Source of the DNA: Pelobates cultripes
Taxonomy: Eukaryota; Chordata; Amphibia; Anura; Pelobatidae
Reading direction: 5' to 3'
Assembly: GCA_933207985.1 (NCBI GenBank)
Contig: OW240921.1
Location: forward strand, 17,688,412 to 17,752,411
Length of the DNA: 64,000 nucleotides
This document shows positions 11,736-23,071 of the stretch, in pieces. The stretch's first letter is position 1. Each line of letters starts with the position of its first letter. A program made the position numbers and the translations under genes. Below the pieces are notes generated by a model. The model saw nothing but the letters and a program-made list of their open reading frames with translations, had not been told where the DNA came from and made no database searches.

Positions 11736-11959
11736 GTATCACCAGAGAACAACTGTCACATTTCTAACATTTCTATCACTTTCATTAATGCTTTAATCTC
11801 ACCAACTACTTTAGACCTATTCCTCACTATTACTGGCCTTCTAACCTACCAGTTATTCCAGACCACTATCGTCAGATGCCCAGCAATGTGTGGCATTTTT
11901 CTAGAACAATCTAAGCTTCCGAACTTTTACATCTTGAATAACATTTCCAGGTCCTTATT

Positions 11960-12200
11960 TAAATCTACAGACCCATCACTAATGCGGAGACACAACCCCT
12001 ATATCTCCTCTCCAAACAATTCTCTTCATCGTCCTCTCCATTTTGTTCATGCTTTTATCACCTCCTCCCACTGCCGTCTCGAAGATTTCTCCCATACTGC
12101 ACCTGTCCTCTGGAATGCCTTCCCTCGCTCTATCAGAATCTCCCCCACATTCCACAGCCTTAAAAATTCTTTGAAAACTCACCTATTCATGGAAGCTTAA
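11960..12200 (+). pseudogene. LINE ORF2 C-terminal fragment, L2/CR1-like
   Basis: An open frame ends at 12200 and carries, in its last 40 residues, the run HTAPVLWNAFPRSIRISPTF followed by HSLKNSLKTHLF. This F-x-x-x-A-P-x-LWN-x-(L/F)P-x-x-(I/L)R...SLK(T/S)LF signature is what I recognise as the extreme C-terminus of L2/CR1/Rex-type non-LTR reverse transcriptase ORFs. The catalytic reverse-transcriptase region is absent. The upstream part of the open frame is unrecognised and abuts the LTR target site at 11736. Confidence 0.6.
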
Positions 12201-12480
12201 AAGCACTGAGCCTCCAGTACTGCAACCAGAGCCGCAGAGCAAGGCCCAAAAGGATGTGTTCCCGAGTGCTACAGTGCTTCATATATGTTTATAATTGTGA
12301 AAGTAGCAGGAATATTTCCTAAAACAAGAGATGAAAATAGTATTTTGCAATATGTTTTTATTCGACAAACAGAAAACAGAAAAATGTTTTAAAATTAAGC
12401 CACATATTAGATCTAAATGTCACCAATTAATACTATAGGACTATAGGGTTTAACAATTCTTGGAATTTTCTGAAGAGTGC
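12201..12480. other. LINE 3' untranslated remnant and unrecognised sequence
   Basis: Follows the LINE ORF end (GAGCCGCAGAGCAAGGCCC), then becomes AT-rich and runs into the assembly gap. Nothing else is recognised. Confidence 0.4.
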
Positions 12481-12580
12481 NNNNNNNNNNNNNNNNNNNN
12501 NNNNNNNNNNNNNNNNNNNNNNNNNNNNNNNNNNNNNNNNNNNNNNNNNNNNNNNNNNNNNNNNNNNNNNNNNNNNNNNN
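12481..12580. other. Assembly gap, 100 N
   Basis: Exactly 100 unknown bases, a placeholder length. It removes one end of the MITE described next. Confidence 1.
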
Positions 12581-13455
12581 GTGACTCACACAACCTGCAT
12601 GAAAATTTATTTTTAATTTCCATCAGATGTTAACTTGCTTTAATAGTTTTTATCTCTTGCTCTGTACATTAAACTTTAATCACACACATGAGGATCGTGT
12701 AGGGTTTAGAAGTCTATTAACAGAGAAGGGGATAAGACATTCTAAACTAATGGACCACTATAGTGCTAGGAAAATAGACTCCTTTTCCTGGCTCTATAGG
12801 GTCCTTGGGTCCCCCTCACCCTCTGGGTCCCCCTCCCGCCGGGCTCTAGGGTGAGGAAGGGGTTAAATTCCTACCTTTTTCCAGCGCCGGGCTCCCTCGG
12901 CGCTGGGGAATCTCCTCCTTCTTCTGCCGTCATTGGCTGAATGTGCATGCACGGCAAGAGCATTCAGCCAGTCTCATAGGAAATGATTCTCAATGCTTTC
13001 CTATGGACGCTGGTGTCTTCTCACTGTGAAAATCACAGTGAGAAGCATGGAAGCGCCTCTAGCGGCTGTCAATGAGACAACCACTAGAGGCTGGATTAAC
13101 CCATATGTAAACATAGCAGTTTCTCTGAAACTGCTATGTTTACAGCAGGCAGGGTTAATCCTAGATGGACCTGGCACCCAGACCACTTCATTGAGCTGAA
13201 GTGGTCTGGGTGCCTATAGTGGTCCTTTAAACAAAATGTGCAATAAAGGAAGTTTAAACATTAGATCTCTCTTTGCAGGAAGTGTTTAGGAAAGCTATAC
13301 AAGTAACATGAAGTGAGGTGTGACTAGTGCATAAGCAAAATAATGTAACTCCTAAATGGCAGAGAATTAAGCAGTGAGACAGCAGAAACATAATCTATAT
13401 ACGCAAACTGCTTCACTGAGCTAAAGTTGTTTTGGTGTCTATAGTGTCACTTTAA
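12581..13455 (-). mobile_element. Outer MITE of the TTAA family, split by a second MITE and by the gap
   Basis: The stretches 12590-12746 and 13231-13455 belong to one element. The first matches, in reverse complement, the sequence around 59770-59890 (GATGTTAACTTGCTTTA, TTTTTATCTC, AATCACACAC). The second ends TATAGTGTCACTTTAA, matching the family terminus TATAGTGTCCCTTTAA with a TTAA target site at 13452-13455. Internal landmarks GGCAGAGAATTAAGCAGTGA and GCTAAAGTTGTTTTGGTG also recur in the 59-kb copy. The other end is lost in the N gap. Confidence 0.75.
12747..13230 (+). mobile_element. Inner MITE nested in the outer MITE
   Basis: Ends are TGGACCACTATAGTGCTAGG and the near-complementary GTGCCTATAGTGGTCC, with TTAA at 13227-13230 and a decayed CTAA at 12747-12750. 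Internal inverted repeats include TCTCACTGTGA...TCACAGTGAGA and AGCAGTTTCTCTGAAACTGCT. The same family occurs at 60008-60384 and, inverted and truncated, at 63248-63608. It has no coding capacity. TTAA targets and the AAAGGAC-type ends suggest mobilisation by a piggyBac-like or T2-type transposase, as reported for Xenopus MITEs. That family assignment is from memory. Confidence 0.85.
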
Positions 13456-13805
13456 CACTAAATGATGGTCCATGGCCACCCACAGCCTGGCCCCGACTGA
13501 AAGTATGGTTTAGACAGAGATTACACACTTCCTTAGCTATACCAATTTATACCAGCAATGGCTCGCTGTAATAGGCTGAGAGCAGTAAGCTGGCACTCTC
13601 AACCAATCATAACCACCCATTGCTGCTCGAGCTAATACTTTCGCATTAGCCGGAGCAATACTGAGGGGATGGGCTGCTGGTGACTTTCATTTTGCATTAA
13701 AAAACAGTTTTAACATTTCAATACAACTTTACACTGAATGGCTAATCGAGTCACTATAACATCAACGAGATGAAGTGGATAAAATGTGCAGATTATCTCT
13801 TTAAG
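13456..13805. mobile_element. Probable degraded TTAA-type MITE
   Basis: Begins at the same TTAA as the previous element (TTTAACACTAAATGATGGTCC) and fades near ATCTCTTTAAGG at about 13801. Inside are weak inverted repeats around 13548-13630 with AATGGCTCGCTG and CCATTGCTGCTCGAG. The ends are too diverged for certainty. Confidence 0.3.
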
Positions 13806-14670
13806 GCCAGGCAGACCACTGTTACTCGACTGCATTATCCTCTTCACTACCAACCATTTTTTGTTTGGATAAATAACTAGAAAACATATAATAATAGTAA
13901 TACAGCAAACTGAACTTTAGGCAAACTTAAAAATCTATTATTATGTAAATGTTGTGAGCGTAAAAGTGGAATTGTGGTTGATGGAAGAAACATCAGGCCT
14001 GATTTGCTAAACAGCAACCAGATAATTTTCAGTTAAATGCCCCAGGGAGAGATGTTAGAGTTTGCAATCTACATTGCTGAGGTTCTGCAAAACATGGTAT
14101 GGGTCCCTGGGGCGGAGTATTTGGAGAGCAGGATGGGCCAATGCTCCAACAGCACTAGTTGCTGTGTAACAGACCACAATTTAGATCTTGGTTGGGGACA
14201 CAGAGGCCCCAATAATTATGATGTCAGTTCTGCATGAGAGTATAACACATAACACATCTATACATACAGCTCTGCCACAGAATCATATGGCAGTAGATCA
14301 GGATCTATGCCACATCTGCCTTTGCCCCCCAAGCCCTGATGTAATGTTTAGAAAAACAATGCTTGTTAACTGAACCACAGGATATTACAGAGGATTTAGT
14401 CTTTTCCAAATCTTTCAAATACAAATGATAGCCAGGCATAAAATGTAATTAAATTCAGCAGCTTTCTCGCAAAGCTTAGTGCATAATTAATTCACATCTT
14501 TAAAGTGTATATTCTTTTGCAAAATTACCAACTATTGGGGAGTCTCTAGGGAGCTCCCATACATAAAGTAGTTTTTTGCTTTTGTGAAATACTCAAAAAT
14601 TATTTTAACATTTTCAAAACTATAGATGTAACCTGTTCGCTGGCATTATTACTATTTTTACCTTTATATA
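13806..14670. other. Non-coding sequence, nothing recognised
   Basis: No transposon ends or arrays. Open frames at 14037-14373 lack any domain that I recognise. Confidence 0.4.
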
Positions 14671-15109
14671 GTGACAACTAGTGATGCACCGAACGGTTCG
14701 CCGGTGAATAGTTCCTGGCGAACATAGCATGTTCACGTTCGCCATGGCGGGCGAACATATGCGCGGTTCGATCCGCCCCCTATTCGTCATCATTAAGTAA
14801 ACTTTGACCCTGTACCTCACAGTCAGCAGACACATTCCAGCCAATTAGCAGCACACCCTCCCTAGCAGACCCTCCCACCTACTGGAAGGCATCCATTTTA
14901 CATTCATTCTCAAGCTGCATGCTTAGTGAGAGGAGGGAAAGTGTAGCTGCTGTTGATTAGATAGGAAAATGCATAGCTAGGTTAGGGTATACAGTGTCCA
15001 CTACAGTCCTGAAGGACTCATCTGATCTCTGCTGTAAGGACAGCACCCCAAAAAGCCCTTTTTAGGGCTAGAACATCAGTCTGCTTTTTTTTTTTTTTTG
15101 TGTAATGTA

Positions 15110-16190
<1,081 letters not shown>

Positions 16191-16229
16191 GTAAGTTTTG
16201 CGAGATCCAATAGTGTGTATGTAGGGGGA

Positions 16230-16960
16230 ACAGTCAATCCATATCTGCCAAGTGACCCTATGAAGGAGGAACAGTCTCTATTCTGCTCTGTGTCAGCGTG
16301 TATCAGGGGCTCTGAGGACAGGTGTCAATCCATATCTGCCAAGTGACCCTATGTAGGGGGAACAGTCTCTATTCTGCTCTGTGTCAGTATGTATCAGGGG
16401 CTCTGAGGACAGGTGTCAATCCATATCTGCCAAGGGAACAGTCTCTATTCTGCTCTGTGTCAGTGTGTATCATGATCTCTGAGGACAGGTGTCAATCCAT
16501 ATCTGCTAAGTGACCCTATGTAGGAGGAACAGTCTCTATTCTGCTCTGTGTCAGTGTGTATCAGGGGCTCTGAGGACAGGTGTCAATCCATATCTGCCAA
16601 GTGACCCCATGTAGGAGGAACAGTCTCTATTCTGCTCTGTGTCAGTGTGTATCAGGGGCTCTGAGGACAGGTGTCAATACATATCTGCCAAGTGATCCTA
16701 TGTAGGAGGAACAGTCTCTATTCTGCTCTGTGTCAGTGTGTATCAGGGGCTCTGAGGACAGGTGTCAATCCATATCTGCCAAGTGACCCTATGTAGGGGG
16801 AACAGTCTCTATTCTGCTCTGTGCCAGTGTGTATCAGGGGCTCTGAGGACAGGTGTCAATCCATATCTGCCAAGTGACCCTATGTAGGAGGAACAGTCTC
16901 TATTCTGCTCTGTGTCAGTGTGTATCAGGGTCTCTGAGGACAGGTGTCAATCCATATGTC
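16230..16960. repeat. Tandem array, about 90-bp unit, inside the hAT element
   Basis: About nine starts of GTCAATCCATATCTGCCAAG occur near 16233, 16324, 16415, 16491, 16581, 16672, 16761, 16852 and 16948. Each unit includes GAGGAACAGTCTCTATTCTG and GTGTATCAGGGGCTCTGAGG. The unit at 16415 is short by about 14 bp. Confidence 0.93.
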
Positions 16961-17292
16961 AAGGTGACAATATGTCATATGTCAGGTGTCAATCCATATC
17001 CATTGTGATTTAGGAATGTTAGGTGATTTCTGCCCTTTATGGATTAAGACCAGACTCTGCATCAACTGTGTAATTTTCCATGGGAGTTTTGCCATGGATC
17101 CCCCTCCGGCATGCCACAGTCCAGGTGTTAGTCCCCTTGAAACAACTTTTCCATCACTATTGTGGCCAGAAAGAGTCCCTGTGTGTTTTAAAATTCGCCT
17201 GCCCATTGAAGTCTATGGCAGTTCGCCCGTTTCGCCGGTTCTCGAACATTTGCGGAAGTTCGCGTTCGCTGTTCGACATCACTAGTGACAAC

Positions 17293-17690
17293 TCATCTTC
17301 TCATATCGGCTAATTCCATCATCTCTCCTCATTGGGAGTCACCCACTGTACCAACTGTGGGCGAGGTCTTATTTCTCCTTTTTGAAAATAAAAGGTGTGA
17401 ATTTGTTTTTTTCTGATCCATCTACTTTCATAAATTCAGACTTTAACTAGGTTCCCACCTGATTGAATACATATTCTTTTTTCTGATTAATTTTTTTTGT
17501 ATCATGCTGTTATTAATTACTTGGCTCTTTATTTTATTTCTGTTCATAGTTTACTTATTTCATATACAAATATTTATAATATTTATATGTATGTTATTTG
17601 ATTGCTTGTTTAATTTTAACAATGGTTCATAATTCATTATATATATGCCAATGTTGCGTGATGTATTATATTATTTTAAAGCATTAATAA
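17293..17690. other. AT-rich non-coding sequence
   Basis: Runs of T and AT-rich words, with no array or transposon end recognised. Confidence 0.4.
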
Positions 17691-17694
17691 AAAT

Positions 17695-18190
17695 ATTCGA
17701 CGTTTATAGTGCCAACTTATTCTATAGCGCTTTATATTAGAAAAAGAAGGAAATTTAACAAGATGGGCCAAACGGTTCTTAGCTACCGTCACCTTCTATG
17801 TTTCTATGTTTTAAATGAGAAAATTACAAAATGTTATGGGAAAAATAGGTTGATGAGGACCCTTCTCAAATGAGCTTACAGTCTAGAGGAGGTGGGGTAT
17901 AAAAACAAGATAGTAAGTTCATCAAGGGGGATGGCACCAAACAACAAAGTGGGAATGAAGCAGAACCAGAGAGTGGTGTGTGGCCCTTTAGGAGAGAGGA
18001 AGGGACAGATTTGTTAGATAGAGGTCACTCTGGGAGGTCATAAGCTCTTGAGGGACTTCTTAAATGATTGAAGACTAGTTGAGAGTCTGATTGGGGTAGG
18101 CAGACTGTTCCAAAGGAGAGGAGAGGAGCTACTAGGGAGACAAATTACAGAGGTTTGAAGGAGCATTGCTGTGAAAGCAGAAACCCCACA
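17695..18190 (-). pseudogene. L2/CR1-like LINE 3' end
   Basis: Translating the minus strand near 18125-18050 gives LWNSLPTPIRLSTSLQSFKK followed by SLKSL, the same C-terminal signature as at 12120-12190. Downstream on the minus strand comes the tail AGCGCTATAGAATAAGTTGG near 17710-17730, corresponding to the CGCTATAGAA/TATATAGCGCC LINE tail seen at 28690 and 43690. Only the 3' few hundred bases remain. Confidence 0.65.
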
Positions 18191-18468
18191 CCACCACCTT
18201 TACTGTCAGAATGTTTTGGGATGTGAAATCTTCCAGAAATGCTATATCTGCATAATGCTTTAGCTTCAAGACTGTTGGTAGTTGTGAGTCCTGTGAGCAA
18301 ATAAATAAAACATTTAAGATGTGGAATGCCTAACTAGCACATAAATGTATTGTCTTTTACAGAAATCTTGGTGTGCTAAAATTAGATTTTATATTTTGGG
18401 TGGGGTCTGAAATAATAACACAGGAGCGGAAATATCATGTGTTACACGCAGTTTTTCTGACATAAATG
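18191..18468. other. Short unrecognised spacer
   Basis: Lies between the LINE tail and the Tc1-like element. It has no arrays and no coding signal. Confidence 0.4.
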
Positions 18469-19531
18469 TGTGTTGATCAGCCATAACATTAAAACCACTG
18501 GTGGAGTGAATAGCATTGATTATATTGTTACAATGACAATAAGGGATGTGAGATACTAGACAGCAAGTGAACAGTCAGTTCTTGAATTTCATGACGGAAA
18601 AAATGGGCAAGCAAAAAGATCTGAGTGACTTTGACATGGGCCAAGAAGTGATGGCTAGTCGACTGGGTCATTGCATCTCCAAAACAGCAAGTCTTCTGAG
18701 GTGGCTCAGATACACAGTGGTTAGTACTTACCAAAAGTGGTGTAACGAAGGATAACGGTGAACTGGACGCAGAGTCATGGGTGCCGAAGGCTCAATGATG
18801 CACAAGGGAGCAAAGGCTAGCCTGTCTGGTCCAATCACACAGAAAGGCTACTGTAGCTCAAATTGCTGGAAACGTAATGCTTGCTGCAGTATAAAGGTGT
18901 CAGAACACACAGTACATTGCAGTTTTCTGTGTATGTGTCTGGTCTGAGCAACCATGGTGATCCCGGTCCATTGCCGAAAGTGTTTTCAAAGGGGACATGA
19001 GCATCAGAACTGGATCGTAGAGCAATGGAAAAGGTTGCCTGCTTTGATTAACCTCGTTTACCTTAAGATAAGAGGGAAGACTGGGTGCATTGTTTACCTG
19101 GGGAAGAGATGGCAGGAGGATGCAGTATGGAAAAAAGAAACATGGCATTTGTATGGATGTTACTTTCACACATACCACCTACTTAGAGATTGTTGTGGCC
19201 ACGTACACACAATTATGACGAAGATGTTGTCTGATGACAGTGGTCTCTTTCAGCAGGATAATAAACCCTGCCACACTACACAAATTGTTCAGAAATAGTT
19301 TGAGGAACATGACAAAGAGTTTAAGGTTTTGCCCAGATCTTAATCCGGTGTCACCTAGCAACTTGCAGTACTAAAAGGCTCTGCTACTATTGTCTTCGTG
19401 CCAGATACCGCAGGACACATTCAGAGGTCTTGTGGAGTGCATGCTATGACACATCAGAGCTGTTTTGGCAGCACATGGGGAACCTTCACGACATTAGACA
19501 GGTGGGTTTAATGTTGTGTCTGATCAGTGTA
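18469..19531 (+). mobile_element. Degenerate Tc1-like transposon (Tc1/mariner)
   Basis: The ends TTGATCAGCCATAACATTAA and TTTAATGTTGTGTCTGATCA are inverted copies. Reading left to right there is an N-terminal helix-turn-helix stretch (KDLSDFDMGQEVMASRLGHC, 18600-18680), the tract REHQNW-like HEHQNWIVEQWKR (18995-19035), a PGEEM-like region at 19100, and the second catalytic-Asp neighbourhood GLFQQDNKPCHTTQIV (19235-19290). Several frameshifts and stops interrupt the frame, and the region between KPCH and the end is shortened. The size is about 1.06 kb. A TA at 19530-19531 fits the Tc1 target, but the matching left TA is not clear. Confidence 0.88.
18567..19298 (+). pseudogene. Tc1-like transposase, broken
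   Basis: DNA-binding domain remnants lie at 18567-18755 and DDE-domain remnants at 18954-19298, in two separate frames. The first catalytic Asp segment is unreadable. The second (QQDN) is visible. A D35E-type C-terminal part after 19300 is frameshifted (KEFKVLPRS-like text followed by DLNP-like remnants). It cannot encode an active enzyme. The family normally has about 340 residues. Confidence 0.8.
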
Positions 19532-21879
19532 GAATTTAAAAGCAGAAATACACACAATATACATGGGGTGATTTTGAGAATGAAAGAATATAAAATCTAT
19601 TTTTTGTTTACATTAAATTTTATTGACTATTACTCAATCCACTTTTTCCTTGTCAAATCTATGTATTCTAATTAAAGATTATAGAGACCAGTCATATTAT
19701 AAAATAATTTCTGTTATTATCGCTTCTCTCCCTTAAGAATGGTGTTGTTCTTATAGGCCAAAATATTTTATGGTGCAAGTCATGTAAGACATTCCATATC
19801 TTACAAGGAATGGCAAGTATTGTATTTACCTTTCACCATTCGGCTACATATTGTTGAGTTTATATGACTGTTATAAGTAAAGACTACCTGTGCAATAATT
19901 ACATGTTATACAATGTACTGGATGATTCTTGTATTGAACACAATGTACCATATTGTTCTTTTAAGCGGAAATGAGAATGTCAAATAACATGCTGTGATTT
20001 GAAAAAAAAATTTAATAAAAAGATAAAACTGAAAAAACAATATTGATATGTGTAAGGGACTTGAATACATTTTTGGTAACATAGCTTCTTAAAAATATAA
20101 ACAGAATTTAAAATAATGTGTAAGCATGATGCACACATACCATGTGTATAATTACAATAGAGGACATGGCAGACGACTGTTCATTTAGTGCAAGTAGTAT
20201 GCTCAGACACATTAAATATAATATCCAATGGTTGCTGTAGAGAATATAAAGAGGAAGGGGGTTCACTATTTACGGTCCATCTGCAAGTGAAGTAGCCTCC
20301 TTATCACAGATTTTCTCAGAGAAGAAACCTCGTTTGGAGTTATAGGGGTCCATTGCAAGCAATATATTTTAAACATGTTTGCAAAGCAACAATAATAAAA
20401 ATCTGTATGTGTTCAGATAGTTCTACATTATATCACTTGGCTAATGCATAAAGTATAATGTATACTTATGTTATACTTTAAGTATAACGATAATAACTCA
20501 CAATAATTCCACTGAGAAGTATACATGTAGATTTCTTGAGATTTAAAGTGTGTCTTGGGATATAGATTTGTTTTTTCCCAACTCAGTGGTACTCATGTTA
20601 TTGAACCAGGAAAGACAATAGGCAGAGTTTAACTTGAGACTTGGAAGGTTGAACAGATATTAGATGCAGCAGCTCGTACGCTGACTATATGAGGCGCTTG
20701 AACATCTATCTAATGATAAGCTTAATGAATCAAGAGCTGTTAAAGAGACTTTGATCAGAGGTATCATGGTTAATTTAAATGTTTCAGTGATTGAAGTTAT
20801 TAAAACAGTGAGAGATCAATTTCAAATAATCTATATAATAATCGGAATACTCATTGAAGGCTCAGGGGTTGTTTTAATCAATTTGCATTAAATAAGACTT
20901 AGAATCATCCAAAAATCTAGTTCCCAAAAGTCCCAGAACTCTTGAATACTTCCTGATTTTGGGTCTTGCCCCTCTGTCCCAGATTGTTTCCCTGGTGTCC
21001 CAGGGATTAGTTCCCAGCAATGATAATACCAGGCCACTAGGACTGAGTGGGACTAGCCAGTGAGGCTATCGGTCACCAACCAGAGGTTCATTCATGTCAA
21101 ATTCACATGGCCCTTCATTTGGCAGCTCCACAAACTCCAGGCTGTCCAGGCTGGGCTGCCTTTTTTGGGCATTGCCAGTGACATACATACATGCCCCCTT
21201 GCATCCACATCCACTCATTCCTATTCACTATGTCACACCTCCCAATGTTGGAAAGTATACAAGTGACAAAAAGCTTAAAGGATAAAAAAAGTTTCTAGAC
21301 TAGTAAATCAGGTATAAAGAAACATAAAATCGGTTAGGGATATTTACTAAACCATTGCTAATCAAGCTTTAAACTATGTAATTTCAAATGTTATGTTAAT
21401 TCAGGTATTTTTTCCAATATTTCATATTCCGAAGTGAATTCCAGGTTTGAAAAATAATTGTGTGTGTGTGTGTGTGTGTTCGGAAGAGTTTGCCAATGTG
21501 AACCCAGTCAGTGGATTTGTGAGGTGCCCCATGCATTTAGACAGCAACCCTATGTGTACATACCAATAACAAGCATAAAGACCTTCATCTCATTTCAAAA
21601 GTGATAATTAGGGCTCTAATGATTGCTAAATTCCAAAATACTTTCACTTGGCATTTGTCTTTTAGCATGGAACTGCGAGATGTAACCACATGTTACATGC
21701 GAAAAGACAATTGTCAAGTAAAAGTATTGTGCTGCTTTTACAGTGTTCCCATAGAGTTCTCAAATTTTTGCTAAAAAAGGGAAAAGGTTGTTGGTTACAT
21801 TTTACTAAGGTAATCATGTATAAACCTTGTTCTTTAATACAATAAACATGTTTGTTTTTTTCTCTCAGAAAACATTAAC
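19532..21879. other. AT-rich non-coding sequence with a short TG microsatellite
   Basis: No transposon termini recognised. A (TG)n run of about 20 bp lies near 21460-21479. The open frames at 21060-21285 show no domain that I recognise. Confidence 0.45.
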
Positions 21880-21887
21880 CTTAAAAT

Positions 21888-22335
21888 TAGTGATGTCCCG
21901 AACGGTTCGCCGAACGGTTCGCCAAACGGTTCGCGAACGCTTTGTCGCGAACGGTTTACGAACGGTTCGTCGCGAACGGTTCGTCGCGAACGGTTCGTCG
22001 CGAACGGTTCGCGAACGGTTCGTCACGAACGGTTCGCGAACGGTTTGTCATGAACGGTTCGCCACGGACTCATCATTGAGTAAACTTTAACCCTGTACCT
22101 CACAGTCAGCAGACACATTCCAGCCAATCAGCAGCAGACCCTCCCTCCCAGACCCTCCCACCTCCTGGACAGCTCACTAAGAATGCAGCTTCAAAATGGA
22201 TGCTGTCCAGGAGGTGGGAGGGTCTGGGAGGGAGGGTATGCTGCTGATTGGCTGGAATGTGTCTGCTGACTGTGAGTTACAGGGTCAAAGTTTCCTCAAT
22301 GATGAGTCCGCGGCGAACCGTTCGGGACATCACTA
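21888..22335. mobile_element. Small hAT-type MITE with palindromic CGAACGGTTCG array
   Basis: Starts TAGTGATGTCCCGAACGG and ends CCGTTCGGGACATCACTA, flanked by CTTAAAAT at 21880-21887 and exactly at 22336-22343. The left side holds about eleven copies of the near-palindrome CGAACGGTTCG(TCG). The rest is a long inverted repeat: ACTCATCATTGAGTAAACTT ... AAGTTTCCTCAATGATGAGT, with CAGTCAGCAGACACATTCCA and CTGGACAGC inside, around a centre near 22190. It shares terminal and subterminal sequence (TTTGACCCTGTACCTCACAG) with the 14679-17284 element and has no coding capacity. Confidence 0.92.
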
Positions 22336-22343
22336 CTTAAAAT

Positions 22344-23070
22344 ACCTTCTGAATAGACTTTTCAGTACTTTTTTTCATCCTTGTAAATCATGTCAAATCT
22401 TATAAACATGATTATTCCCTTTATTATTATTATTATTGTTAATAATATTAATATTATTATAACACTATATCATATTTAATATGGACAGTGTGTTCATATA
22501 TACATGAAAGGGATTACGTTTTATTATGTTTGCAAATCTACACATTCTTTTATCTGTTTTTTTTATTTCACTCTTCAGACCTTGAAAGTATTAAGTTATT
22601 TTGTTATGTTAAATTGAACAGATGGTGCAAGAAATAAAACACATTATGTCTGATTCTGTAAGAGACTAGGAAGATGGAGAGCACAAGTCTGAACGTCAAA
22701 CGGAAGAGTGTTAAGGAGTGATAAAGACTGATACATTAGGCATGAGAAGACATAGGAGAAAAGGAAATAAATTGGCTGATAATTAAGTGAAGCAAGAAAC
22801 GAGATGCTGTGGGATTAATTAATAGAGGCACACAGAATGATAATTGTTCGTTAGGACATTTAGTATAATTGTAATTAGCATAGAGTTTAAGATGCCCGCT
22901 GCTTTACTAATGTGATGGACACAAGAGACAGTGGGCAGATTGTGTTTCTTCTAATCTGCTCTCCACAAACACACAGAGACTTCAAATTAAACAATAACAT
23001 ACTATGTGAAATAAAGGTAGAGAAACTAAGTAACAGTTAATATCTACGGTCTAAACTGTAATTCTACATA
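22344..23070. other. AT-rich non-coding sequence with an ATT microsatellite
   Basis: An imperfect (ATT)n tract lies at about 22424-22460. The rest has no recognised feature. Confidence 0.45.
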
Positions 23071-23071
23071 C

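Noticed and set aside
18567..19298. Intact Tc1-like transposase gene
   Set aside because: Two separate frames, several stops, a missing first catalytic region and a shortened C-terminus. It is a dead copy.
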